This document shows positions 10,476 through 19,214 of a stretch of 64,000 nt of DNA, one piece after another; the stretch's first letter is position 1, and each line of letters begins with the position of its first letter. Location of the stretch: positions 3,224,001 to 3,288,000 of the forward strand of contig NZ_CP022188.1 in NCBI RefSeq assembly GCF_003111665.1, given 5' to 3'. The notes under the pieces are model-generated. The model saw nothing but the letters and a program-made list of their open reading frames with translations, searched no databases and was not told the DNA's origin. The stretch is from Parazoarcus communis. GTDB taxonomy: Bacteria > Pseudomonadota > Gammaproteobacteria > Burkholderiales > Rhodocyclaceae. A program made the translations under genes and the position numbers.

Positions 10476-11873
10476 TCAGAGGTAGTGGTGCACCTGAGGA
10501 TACTGGCGGAAAATGTCTGCGATTGTCGCCAGCGCGCCGTTGATCCGGACGTCACTGTCGTCCGCACCAAGGCAGATGCGAATGGCGTTCGGGCGGGGTG
10601 TGCCGAGGGTCAGAAAGGGGTCGGGCGACGTGACCGCGACAAGGTGATGACGTAACTGTTCTACCAGACTGTCGAGTTGCCAGTGCTTCGGAACCCCCAC
10701 CCAGGCGGACAATGCTGCGGGGTGATTCGACAGGGTGAATTCGCCGAGATGCTCCTCGACCATCCGGTGGCGCAGCGCAAGGTGCTCGCGCTGCAACGCC
10801 ACCAGGCGGGTGGCGGTACCATCCGCGATCCAGCGTGTTGCGACCTCGGCAAGCAAGGGGGTCGCCATCCAGCAATTGACGCGCAGGATGCTCTCGACGC
10901 GCAGTGCCAGGCGCCGTGGCATCCTGAGATAGCCGGTGCGAAGTCCTGTCAGCACCGACTTCGTGAAGCTCGTCAGATAAAAACCCAGTTCGGGAAGATG
11001 ACTGGTGATGGGGGGCGGACGCTGGGCGAGCAAGGGTCCGAAGACGTCGTCCTCGATTACGTACACACCGTAACGCTCTGCGATGCGGGCAATCGCTCGC
11101 CGACGCGAGTCCGACATCAGGGTGCCGGTCGGGTTGTTCAGGTTTGGCGTACACACCAGTGCGGTGATCCGCTCATTGGCGCACATGTCTTCGAAATGGT
11201 CGGGCTGGATGCCGTATTCGTCGGCGTCCAGCCCCTTGAGGGTGAAGCCCAGCACCTGTGCCGAACCAATCACGCCGTGGTCGGTGATGCTGTCAGTGAG
11301 GACCGTGTCGCCGGGGCTCACCAGTGAGGCGAGCGCCAGGAACTGCGCATGTGAGGCGCCATTCGTGATCAACAGTGTCTCGATCGAAGCCTCGATCCCC
11401 AGGCCGGCAACCCACTCGACACCCGCTGCGCGGTGGTGCTCGAATCCTGCAATCGGGCGGCAGGCGTGCATCCACGGTTGGTCCGGCTGGGCTGCCAGGG
11501 CCGCACAGGCGTCACGCCAGGCATTGTCATGCGCTTCGGTGTAGATCAGGCGCGCCATGGAAAAGTCGATCAACGAACGTTCGGCCCGATCGAGCATGTA
11601 GCTCGCCACCTTTTCGGTGACGCGCTTGGCGACGAAGCTGCCGCGCCCGACCTCGCAGCGGATGACGCCAGTCTGCTCAAGCTCCTTGTAGGCGTTGGTG
11701 ACGGTCTGCACGCTGATGCCGAGCTTATTGCCGACTTCGCGTTGCGGCGGCAGGCGGGTGCCTTCGGTAAGCGTGCCGTTATCGATGTCCGCGGCGATCG
11801 CCTGGACGAGGATCTTGTACTTCGACTCCCCGCCGCGCACTGCGTCCAGTGCCTTTCGCCATTTCTCCATCAT
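10476..11873 (-). CDS. enuR: MocR/GabR-type PLP-binding transcriptional regulator EnuR
   Basis: This 465-residue protein joins an N-terminal GntR-type winged helix (about 15-85, with REVGNKLGISVQTVTNAYKEL) to a C-terminal aminotransferase-like domain. The PLP lysine is K305 in SFTKSVLTG, close to the K302 known for EnuR of Ruegeria pomeroyi. EnuR represses ectoine uptake and catabolic genes and is relieved by PLP adducts of diaminobutyrate or its acetyl derivative. The gene sits inside the cluster, in the usual ectoine-catabolic neighbourhood. Two adjacent ATG codons (11873 and 11870) could start it. Family assignment is certain; the EnuR identity is strongly supported by context. Confidence 0.93.
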   Translation of the reverse strand: MMEKWRKALDAVRGGESKYKILVQAIAADIDNGTLTEGTRLPPQREVGNKLGISVQTVTNAYKELEQTGVIRCEVGRGSFVAKRVTEKVASYMLDRAERSLIDFSMARLIYTEAHDNAWRDACAALAAQPDQPWMHACRPIAGFEHHRAAGVEWVAGLGIEASIETLLITNGASHAQFLALASLVSPGDTVLTDSITDHGVIGSAQVLGFTLKGLDADEYGIQPDHFEDMCANERITALVCTPNLNNPTGTLMSDSRRRAIARIAERYGVYVIEDDVFGPLLAQRPPPITSHLPELGFYLTSFTKSVLTGLRTGYLRMPRRLALRVESILRVNCWMATPLLAEVATRWIADGTATRLVALQREHLALRHRMVEEHLGEFTLSNHPAALSAWVGVPKHWQLDSLVEQLRHHLVAVTSPDPFLTLGTPRPNAIRICLGADDSDVRINGALATIADIFRQYPQVHHYL

Positions 11874-11933
11874 GAGCTGCTCCTCGCGCTGTCCCGCGCC
11901 CGATGGCCGTTCGGGGCGGGTGTGGTTACTGGC

Positions 11934-12920
11934 TCAGGTGGCGCCGTCATTGCCCTGTTCGCAGACGAGTTGCCGATGCAGTGCCATGTCGATGTTTTGA
12001 CCACTGGCGAGGACAACGGTGGTGCCGGGGTTTTCGACGCGACCGCTTAGCAGCGCTGCGATACCGACCGATCCGCTGCCTTCGAGGATGAGCCGCTCCT
12101 CGCGATAGGCGTGCCTGATCGCTTGTGCGATCTCTGCTTCCGAGACTAGCACTGTTTCGTCGACCAACTCCTGGGCCATGCGGAAGGTGTGGCGATTGTC
12201 CAGGCCGATACCGCCACCTAGTGAATCGGCAAGTGTCTCCAGCTCCTCGACCTGCACCGGCCGTCCCGCGGCAAGGCTGGCGTGCATCGCGCAACCGCGT
12301 TCCATCGTTACGCCAATGACCCGGATGTCGCGCGAGGCGCTCTTCATTGCGAGTGCGACGCCGGCGATCAGTCCGCCGCCCGATAAGGGCACGAGCACGG
12401 TGTCGACCGATGGCAGGTCGTCGAGGATCTCAAGGCCCGCAGTCCCCTGGCCGGCGATCACGTGGGGGTGGTCGAAGGGCGGCAGCAGGGTGAGTCCCTC
12501 GGTGCCGATGAGGCGTGCCACCTCCTGCTCGGCCTCGTCCTGGCTCGCACCGGTGATATGCACCTCGGCGCCGAGCGCGCGGATCGCCTCAACCTTGTTC
12601 GACGGCACCAGGCGCGACATGCAGATTACGGCGCGCACGCCCAGTTGCTTTGCTGCATACGCGAGCGCGCGGCCGTGGTTTCCGGTGGAGACGCCGATCA
12701 CGCCGCGCGCGCGCGCCGCATCGTCGAGCGCGAGCAGCGCATTTGTCGCCCCGCGCAGTTTGAAGCTGCCGGTGGTCTGGCGGCATTCGAGCTTCAGGTG
12801 CACCGGCGTGCCAAGCCTGCCGGACAGGCTTTCGGAGGCCACGAGCGGGGTGTGCAGCACATGGCTGCGGATGCGGTGGCGGGCGCGGTAGAGGTCTATC
12901 AGTCGGATGTCCTGGGTCAT
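11934..12920 (-). CDS. eutB: Threonine dehydratase-like EutB
   Basis: This 328-residue fold-type-II PLP enzyme resembles serine/threonine dehydratase. The PLP lysine lies in SFKLRGATNAL (about residue 53), and a glycine-rich phosphate loop PLSGGGLIAGVA follows (about 180). EutB of ectoine clusters is proposed to take part in hydroxyectoine conversion, probably removing the hydroxyl as water. A true threonine dehydratase would instead form 2-oxobutyrate. The stop codon of eutA overlaps its start by four bases, so the two are translationally coupled. Confidence 0.88.
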   Translation of the reverse strand: MTQDIRLIDLYRARHRIRSHVLHTPLVASESLSGRLGTPVHLKLECRQTTGSFKLRGATNALLALDDAARARGVIGVSTGNHGRALAYAAKQLGVRAVICMSRLVPSNKVEAIRALGAEVHITGASQDEAEQEVARLIGTEGLTLLPPFDHPHVIAGQGTAGLEILDDLPSVDTVLVPLSGGGLIAGVALAMKSASRDIRVIGVTMERGCAMHASLAAGRPVQVEELETLADSLGGGIGLDNRHTFRMAQELVDETVLVSEAEIAQAIRHAYREERLILEGSGSVGIAALLSGRVENPGTTVVLASGQNIDMALHRQLVCEQGNDGAT

Positions 12921-13681
12921 TGCGGTGCGCGTTCCTCTAGGGTGTCGAACAGCCGGCCGGGGGCCTCAGGTGCGGTGAGGCCAGTGAGGTCCAGCGTGTG
13001 CCAGACGATCGCCTGGTTGCTGGTGACCACTGGCCGGTCGAGTGCGATCTCGAGCGCTTCGACGGCGAGGCTCGAACGCAGCGCAGTGCACGAGATGAAC
13101 AGCGCATCGGCCTCGGGGGCCATCGCACGGATTCCCGCCTCCACGATCGTTTCCGGCGGGATTGCAGTCATTGCGTAGTCGTCGTCCATGTCGAGGCCCG
13201 ACACATTCAGCACGTCCAGCCCGCGGCTTGCGTAGTAGTCGCCAAGCGCGCGGTTTACGTCCGCACGGTAGGGGGTCAGGATCGAGACGCGGCGTGCGCC
13301 GAGCCGCGCCAGCGCCGCGAGGCTCGCGGTGACCGGTGTGGTCTGGTGGTGCGATGGCTTGGCACGGCCGAGCAGCGCGAGTGTCTCGGCCTCACCCAGC
13401 GCAATGGTGCCCGAGGTGCAGCCGTATGCGACGACGTCGAGCGTGAGCCCCGGCAGCAGATCGCGTCCGGCGCGCGGCAGATCGTCGGCGACCTCACGCA
13501 GCGCTTCCAGTGTCATCGGGTTCGCGTGCTTGACGCGGTTGCAGTACAGCCCGATATCGGCGGGCAGCATGCGGCGCAGGTCAGCCTCACTGTTGAGATC
13601 GGTGGCCAGTCCAAGCAGGCCGACCCGGGCACGCTCGACAGCGGGTGCATGTGCAGCGGTGGGAAGAATGTCGATACGCAA
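12917..13681 (-). CDS. eutA: Asp/Glu racemase-family protein EutA
   Basis: This 254-residue protein is of the Asp/Glu racemase, maleate isomerase and arylmalonate decarboxylase superfamily. The two active-site cysteines are visible in AYGCTSGT and FISCTALR. In ectoine clusters EutA works with EutB and EutC on hydroxyectoine, probably by a stereochemical change before dehydration; this is a family-based inference. It is packed 12 bases after uehC and overlaps eutB by four bases. Confidence 0.88.
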   Translation of the reverse strand: MRIDILPTAAHAPAVERARVGLLGLATDLNSEADLRRMLPADIGLYCNRVKHANPMTLEALREVADDLPRAGRDLLPGLTLDVVAYGCTSGTIALGEAETLALLGRAKPSHHQTTPVTASLAALARLGARRVSILTPYRADVNRALGDYYASRGLDVLNVSGLDMDDDYAMTAIPPETIVEAGIRAMAPEADALFISCTALRSSLAVEALEIALDRPVVTSNQAIVWHTLDLTGLTAPEAPGRLFDTLEERAPQ

Positions 13682-13693
13682 GGGGTTCTCCGG

Positions 13694-14974
13694 TCAGCGA
13701 TAGGCGAGTGTGGGCAGGGTCAGCGCGATCTCGGGGATGAAGATCAGCAGCAGCGACGCGAACAGCAGAATTGCGATGAACGGCGGCGTGCCGCGGATCA
13801 CTTCCATATAAGGTTTGCGGAAGATTGCGCAGGCCGTGAAGATGTCGCAGCCGAAGGGCGGGGTGCACGAACCGATGGCCATCTGCATGGTGATGATGGT
13901 GCCGACGAGCACGGGGTCGATGCCGGCCGAATGCACCAGCGGCATGAAGATCGGCGTCATGATCAGGGTGACGACAATCGGATCGACGAACATGCAGCCA
14001 ATGAAGAACGCGACCGAGATGGCGAACAGGATGGTGTAGGGTCCGGCCTCGGCAAGCCCGAGCGCGGCGATCATCTGCTGCGGGATCTGGGCAAAGGAGA
14101 TGATCCACGAGAAGGCCGCACCGGTACCGACGAGGATGAACACGATGCCGGTGATGAGCCCCGTCGAATAGGCGATGCTCGGAATGTCCGAGAGCTTTAC
14201 CGCGCGGTAGATGAATACTTCCAGCACAAAGGCGTAGAGCACTGCGATCGCTGCGACCTCGGTCGGGCTGAAAAAGCCGCCGTAGAGGCCGCCAACAATC
14301 AGCACCGGGAAGAAGGTCGCGAGCGCGGCCTTGCGCATCGCCCGCAGGCGCTCGCCCCAGCTTGAGCGGGGCAGCAGCGGAATGTCCTTCTTCCATGCGT
14401 ACCACACCGAAAACACGGTAAACAGCGCGAGAATGAGCAGTCCGGGGCCGATGCCGGCAAGGAAGAGTTCGGCGATCGACACCTTGCCGACGATGCCGAA
14501 CACGATCATGCCGATGCTGGGCGGGATCAGGAAGGCGATGTCGGAGGCGTTGATGATCAGCGCGGTCGTGAACTTGTCGTCGTAGCCGGCCTTCAGCATG
14601 CGTGGTCGCAGCGGTCCGCCGATCGCTACCACGGTTGCCTGCGTCGAGCCCGAGATCGCGCCGAACATCGTGCAGGCCACGGCTGCCGTCACCGCCAGGC
14701 CACCGCGGATATGGCCGAAGAAGGTCATCGCGAGGTCGAGCAGCCGGTTCGCGGTGCGTCCGCGGGTGACGATGTCGGCCGCGAGAATGAACATCGGTAC
14801 CGTGATCAATGCCACCGGACTGATGCCGCTGATCATCTGCTGCACCATGATGTCAGTCTTGATATTGGGGAAGTACGCGAAGAAGGCCACGAAGGTCGCG
14901 ACCAGCATCGGTATCATCATCGGGAAACCCGCCAGCATCATCAGGAGCATGATGAGCAGAATCGTGAGCGCCAT
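13694..14974 (-). CDS. uehC: TRAP transporter large permease (UehC/DctM)
   Basis: This 426-residue membrane protein is a DctM-type TRAP large permease, built of about twelve hydrophobic segments. With the small permease and the periplasmic binding protein it imports its ligand by sodium-coupled symport. It follows the small permease gene after 12 bases and leads into eutA, so the ligand is very probably ectoine and hydroxyectoine, as for UehABC. The family is certain, the ligand is inferred from context. Confidence 0.92.
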   Translation of the reverse strand: MALTILLIMLLMMLAGFPMMIPMLVATFVAFFAYFPNIKTDIMVQQMISGISPVALITVPMFILAADIVTRGRTANRLLDLAMTFFGHIRGGLAVTAAVACTMFGAISGSTQATVVAIGGPLRPRMLKAGYDDKFTTALIINASDIAFLIPPSIGMIVFGIVGKVSIAELFLAGIGPGLLILALFTVFSVWYAWKKDIPLLPRSSWGERLRAMRKAALATFFPVLIVGGLYGGFFSPTEVAAIAVLYAFVLEVFIYRAVKLSDIPSIAYSTGLITGIVFILVGTGAAFSWIISFAQIPQQMIAALGLAEAGPYTILFAISVAFFIGCMFVDPIVVTLIMTPIFMPLVHSAGIDPVLVGTIITMQMAIGSCTPPFGCDIFTACAIFRKPYMEVIRGTPPFIAILLFASLLLIFIPEIALTLPTLAYR

Positions 14975-14986
14975 GGTGTTGTCCTC

Positions 14987-15556
14987 TCAGATCGAAGGCA
15001 TGTCGACTTCGTCATGCTCACGCACACGGGGTGCGACATGGACGCTGCCGGGGGTACGCAGATTGACCAGGGCAGTGAGCCCGAACTGCAGGGTTGCGAT
15101 GCTCAGGCCCAGAGGAATCCACAACAGCGTGATCCACATCGGGAACTGCAGTGCCGGGGTGACGCGACCCATCGCCTGGGTGCGCAGGATGTAGGTTGTT
15201 GCGTACCAGGCAAGCGTCGCGAGCACGATGGCGGTGAGCGCCTGAATCGTGGCGAGCGCCCTGCGACGGTGTTCGAGGGGAAGCATGTCGGTCAGTGCGG
15301 ACATGCGGATGTGGCGGCCCTGGCGGGCGGCCGCGCTGGTACCGACGAAGGTAATCAGCACGATCAGGAACTGGTTGAGTTCTTCGGAGAAGAACAGGCT
15401 GCTGTTGAAGCCGATGCGGGCTGCGACGTTACCCAGTGTATTGACTGCCATCAGGATGATGGCCCAGGCAAGGAGCTGCTTTTCCAGCACGGCCAGACCC
15501 TGGTCGATGCAACGTAGGGTTTGCAGGATCAGACCCTGCGAGGGCGCTTTGTCCAT
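14987..15556 (-). CDS. uehB: TRAP transporter small permease (UehB/DctQ)
   Basis: This 189-residue DctQ-type protein has four hydrophobic segments and the FFSEELNQFLIVLITFVG stretch typical of the family. I placed the start at the ATG 15556, preceded by GAGGAGGT. A longer reading frame reaching 15625 has no comparable ribosome site. It is the first gene of the leftward unit and lies divergent to uehA. Confidence 0.9.
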   Translation of the reverse strand: MDKAPSQGLILQTLRCIDQGLAVLEKQLLAWAIILMAVNTLGNVAARIGFNSSLFFSEELNQFLIVLITFVGTSAAARQGRHIRMSALTDMLPLEHRRRALATIQALTAIVLATLAWYATTYILRTQAMGRVTPALQFPMWITLLWIPLGLSIATLQFGLTALVNLRTPGSVHVAPRVREHDEVDMPSI

Positions 15557-15895
15557 CTGTACCTCCTCTGTCTGCAGGGCAGCTTCCCCGCGTAGCGTTG
15601 CGTGCATGAAAGTATTCTGCGGCAATATTCTGCCGGCCCGGCCGTCACAATATTTCGTTTTTTCGACCGGGTCAGTCTATGTGGGAGGGGTGTGTCAAGC
15701 TAATGCACTAGCACAATATTGACATCGCACCTTTGATGTGCATGTGCACCATTCTGGGGTTCGATTTTGGTGCGTGCTGAAAGTGTTCTAGTGCAATGTC
15801 AGGGGGATGTCTTCGGCGTAATCTCGAATCCGTGTCGAGTTGCCGCAGCGGCGGTGCCAGGCCCACTCAATCCACTCAGAACAGAGGACGAAACA
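15557..15895. promoter_or_regulatory. Divergent uehA/uehB control region with candidate operators
   Basis: This 339-base region separates uehB from uehA. It holds ctagtgcaatg at 15788-15798 and a partial inverted copy, aatgcactag, at 15702-15711. The inverted copy is framed by a TTGACA hexamer on each strand (15693-15698 leftward, 15719-15724 rightward), so a protein bound there would cover both promoter sides. EnuR is the likely binder. Clear -10 elements were not found. Confidence 0.55.
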
Positions 15896-16933
15896 ATGGC
15901 CATCAGTCAGACCCTCAAGCAATTGTTTGCCGGTGCGGCGATCAGTCTTGCAACAGTCGGCATTGCAAGTGCCGAAGATTGGAAGTTCGCGGTCGAGGAA
16001 GGACCAGGCGATGTTCAGGCGCTGTACGCCGAGCAGTTCAAGAAACTGGTCGAGCAGCGCACCGATGGCAAGGTGAAAGTGACGATTTACACCTATGGCC
16101 AGCTCGGAAACGAGAATGACCTTACCGAGCTCACGGCGGCTGGCGCGATTCAGTTCTCGAACGCGTCGCCCGGCCATCTTGGGACCTTCGTGCCCGAGGT
16201 TCAGGTGCTGAGCCTGCCTTTCCTCCTGCCCAAGGCGGATGCGCCGAAGGCTGCCGTGCTGTCAAACAGCAAGGCACTTTATGGCTCGCTGGCAAAGGAC
16301 TTCGCGGCCAAGGGACTCAAGCTCTTTACGGTCTATCCGGAAGGCGAGATGATCTGGACGACCAAGAAGGAAGTGCGGACGCCTGCCGACCTGGGTGACG
16401 TGAAGTTTCGCGTGATGACCTCACCGATCCTCATCGAGCAGTTCAAGCTGTACGGTGCGAACCCGGTCGCATTGCCATGGGGCGAGGTCTACGGTGGTCT
16501 GCAGATGAATGTCATTCAGGCCCAGGTCAACCCGGCCTTCTTCATCGAAAGCGCCAAGTTTCACGAAGTCACCGACCATCTGATCTACGTTGGTGACGTC
16601 GAGTACACGACCACCGTGGTTGCCAACGCCGACTTCTACGAATCGCTCTCGCCCGAGCGCAAGAAGATGCTCGCAGCGGTACGGGACGAGTTGCAGCAGT
16701 ACATTCTGAAGACGGAGCGGGAGAAGAATGCTGCAGCGGTCGACAAGATGCGCAAGGACAATCCCAATTTGAAGGTTGTCACGCTCACCGATGCCGAGCG
16801 CGAAGTGTTCCGCAAGCGCGCCGAACCGTTGGCCGAGAAGCTGGTCGGCATGGTCGGCGGTCGTACCGGTGCCATTCTGAAGGAGCTCAAGGCGGACATC
16901 GATGCAGCGGTAAAGACGATGGCTGCCAACTGA
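15896..16933 (+). CDS. uehA: TRAP transporter substrate-binding protein (UehA/DctP)
   Basis: This 345-residue periplasmic protein begins with a signal peptide (cleavage likely after ASA, about residue 24) and continues as a DctP-type solute receptor. The KFRVMTSP stretch and the conserved region around NPVALPWGEVYGGLQ (about residues 185-200) fit the ligand-binding cleft of this family. I chose the ATG at 15896 because GAGG precedes it and a signal peptide follows at once. It is transcribed away from uehBC, from a shared control region. The likely ligand is ectoine or hydroxyectoine. Confidence 0.92.
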   Translation: MAISQTLKQLFAGAAISLATVGIASAEDWKFAVEEGPGDVQALYAEQFKKLVEQRTDGKVKVTIYTYGQLGNENDLTELTAAGAIQFSNASPGHLGTFVPEVQVLSLPFLLPKADAPKAAVLSNSKALYGSLAKDFAAKGLKLFTVYPEGEMIWTTKKEVRTPADLGDVKFRVMTSPILIEQFKLYGANPVALPWGEVYGGLQMNVIQAQVNPAFFIESAKFHEVTDHLIYVGDVEYTTTVVANADFYESLSPERKKMLAAVRDELQQYILKTEREKNAAAVDKMRKDNPNLKVVTLTDAEREVFRKRAEPLAEKLVGMVGGRTGAILKELKADIDAAVKTMAAN

Positions 16934-16966
16934 TCGAGCCGCTGCGCCAAGTGCGCGGATGAGATG

Positions 16967-17006
16967 AAAACGGAGCGGGCCTGGAAGGGTCTGCTCCGTT
17001 TTTTTT
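16967..17006 (+). terminator. Rho-independent terminator of uehA
   Basis: The stem aaaacggagc / gctccgtttt closes a 16-base loop and is followed by eight T residues. It lies 34 bases past the uehA stop. Confidence 0.9.
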
Positions 17007-17100
17007 CAGGCAGGGGGCGCTGGGCGGTCGAGTGCTGAAGGCAGGTGTCGCTGGTGCGAACGGGCCTTGATCCGGGCGAGATCGGTGAGCCGAAAACAAC

Positions 17101-17130
17101 AAAGCCAATCACCGTGAAGTGATTGGCTTT
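17101..17130 (-). terminator. Terminator after tRNA-fMet copy nearer the left
   Basis: A 12-base-pair stem (aaagccaatcac / gtgattggcttt) lies 12 bases past the tRNA 3' end in the leftward direction, followed on that strand by a T-rich stretch. Confidence 0.8.
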
Positions 17131-17141
17131 GATGCTGAAGC

Positions 17142-17219
<78 letters not shown>

Positions 17220-17259
17220 TCGGAGATCGTGCACTGCTTGCGCAGTTTGAAGCTGAATC

Positions 17260-17294
17260 AAAAAGGCCAGTCAGGAAACGGCGACTGGCCTTTT
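17260..17294 (-). terminator. Terminator between the two tRNA-fMet genes
   Basis: A stem of about 11 base pairs (aaggccagtc / gactggcctt) is followed on the leftward strand by TTTTT. It would end most transcripts of the upstream copy, so the downstream copy probably has its own promoter. Confidence 0.8.
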
Positions 17295-17302
17295 CGTGAA
17301 TC

Positions 17303-17380
<78 letters not shown>

Positions 17381-17393
17381 TCGGAGAAGCAGC

Positions 17394-17422
17394 ACTATAA
17401 ACAACGCGGGGCTGAAAATCAA
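17394..17422 (-). promoter_or_regulatory. Promoter of tRNA-fMet copy 2
   Basis: On the leftward strand TTGATT and TATAGT are spaced by exactly 17 bases, and the -10 element ends 13 bases before the tRNA. This is a good sigma-70 promoter for a stable RNA. Confidence 0.75.
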
Positions 17423-17452
17423 GGTAAACCTGAAAAAACCGTTTCGAAGGGA

Positions 17453-19063
17453 TTACTTCGACGCGGTATCGAGGGCGGCCATCAGCTCGGCATCGCGGCT
17501 GTAGATGTCGGGGCGGTAGGTGATGCGACCTTCGGCGTCCGGGGCGGCGGTGAGGTAGGCGATGATGATCGGGACGGAGCCCGCGAGGCTCAGATTGCCG
17601 GTCTTGCCGCTGGCCAGCACCGACTCGAAACGCGCCACATGGGCGTCGCCGCCGTTGCCCTCGATCAGCAGCCTGACCAGGTCGAGTGCGTCCTCAACCC
17701 GCACGCAGCCAGAGCTGAATGCGCGCGTGCTGCGCTTGAACTGGCGCTGGTTGGGTGTGTCGTGCAGGTAGATCGCGTAGGGGTTGGAGAAGCGGATCGC
17801 GACCTTGCCCAGGGCTGCGCCATCGCCGGCGTCCTGGCGCAGGGTCAGGCCGGACGTGTTGCTCCAGTCGACGGTGGCGGGGTCAACCTCGTCGCCGTCC
17901 CGGTCGAGAACGCGGATATTGCGGCTGGCCAGGTACTCCGGGTCGGTGCTGGCTTTGGGGATGATGTCCTTCCTGAGGATGGTCGGCGGCACGGTCCAGG
18001 TCGGATTGATGGTGAAGTGGGTGATGCGCGAGAACAGTTCCGGTGTTTCCCGCGCCGCTGTGCCGACCTGTGTTCTGGCCGACCACAGGGGGACGCCGTC
18101 GCGGAAGTAGGAGAGGCGATAGCCCGCAATATCCACCAGTACGTAGTCGCCCTGCTGGCGCGCAGCAAGCCAGCGCGAACGCTCGAGATTGATGCGCAGC
18201 ATGGCCTGACGTTCCGCGAGGCTGCGGTTCAGGGCCCCGAGCGTGATCGGGCCGACGGCACCATCCGCCTCCAGACCCTGGTCGCGCTGAAATGCGCGCA
18301 CGGCGTCGACCAGCGTGTCGTCCATCTGCGGGCTGAAGCTGTCCTGTGCGTCGAGATAGGCACTGGCAATGAGTCTTGCCCGCAGTTCGATGACGCGGGC
18401 GCTGCTCATGCCGGACTTGAGCGTCGGGCCGGGTGACACCTGAGGCAGGCCAGCCCCGGACTGCTCCTGACGGGCTTCAGCCATGGCCTTGCGCAGCGCG
18501 GTGTAGAGCTCCGTTTTTGGGCGAAACCGGTTGAACAGGGCCGCAAGGTCGGCGTCACCGGGCTTGCCGAGCTGGGCCGCGGGGGAGGGCAGATCTGGTG
18601 CAGGCAGCGAGGATGGCCGCCAGTAGTGGCCCGCGCGGGCCGGGTCGAGCACGCCGCGCTGCAGATGATTCAGGGCTGCGGTACACGCTTCGCTGATCCG
18701 GATGTCGTCCTGCGCGCGCTGCATGGCTGTGCCGGACGCCGCAAGCGGTTTGCGCAGGAGCTCAGCCAGGTAGTGATCAGGGTTCAGGCCGTCATCCGCG
18801 AGGGCCTCGATCTCGGCGAGCAACTGCTGGCGCCGTGCAGGTGCTTGCCACAGCGGTGCGAAATCTCGTGCGGCATACGCGCGGGCAAGTTCTGTGCGCA
18901 CCTTGGTGTCATGGGCGCGGCCCTCGATCACGGGCTGCAGCTGCGCGCGCAGTTCGGCGCTGACCGCGTTGTCGTTCGCCGCTGCGACGCCGGTGAGCAG
19001 GGAGGCAATAAACAGCGGGAATAACAGGACTGCCCGGATTGGGGAGTTGATACGATTTTTCAT
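17453..19063 (-). CDS. L,D-transpeptidase, YcbB/LdtD type
   Basis: This periplasmic enzyme would make 3-3 crosslinks in peptidoglycan. The 536-residue protein has a signal peptide (about 1-27, ending VAAA), a scaffold region, a PG_binding_1 domain (about 250-300, AVRAFQRDQGLEADGAVGP), and a C-terminal YkuD catalytic domain. The catalytic Cys453 lies in SSGCVRV, downstream of the conserved HDTP. I set the start at the ATG 19063, where the signal peptide begins; a longer frame adds a non-signal extension. A second, unrelated-size L,D-transpeptidase-like gene is divergent from it. Confidence 0.92.
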   Translation of the reverse strand: MKNRINSPIRAVLLFPLFIASLLTGVAAANDNAVSAELRAQLQPVIEGRAHDTKVRTELARAYAARDFAPLWQAPARRQQLLAEIEALADDGLNPDHYLAELLRKPLAASGTAMQRAQDDIRISEACTAALNHLQRGVLDPARAGHYWRPSSLPAPDLPSPAAQLGKPGDADLAALFNRFRPKTELYTALRKAMAEARQEQSGAGLPQVSPGPTLKSGMSSARVIELRARLIASAYLDAQDSFSPQMDDTLVDAVRAFQRDQGLEADGAVGPITLGALNRSLAERQAMLRINLERSRWLAARQQGDYVLVDIAGYRLSYFRDGVPLWSARTQVGTAARETPELFSRITHFTINPTWTVPPTILRKDIIPKASTDPEYLASRNIRVLDRDGDEVDPATVDWSNTSGLTLRQDAGDGAALGKVAIRFSNPYAIYLHDTPNQRQFKRSTRAFSSGCVRVEDALDLVRLLIEGNGGDAHVARFESVLASGKTGNLSLAGSVPIIIAYLTAAPDAEGRITYRPDIYSRDAELMAALDTASK

Positions 19064-19214
19064 CTGCGTTTTCTGCAACTGCCTGATAAGATGCGGTCTG
19101 TTTGTGCAAAATAAGTCGTTTTGCCGAGCTTCAGGGACGATATTGACATACAAAAAGAGCAGGGCGCTCGATCAGCGCGCCTTAGTTCTCGTCAAGCCGG
19201 ACGGATTTCACACA

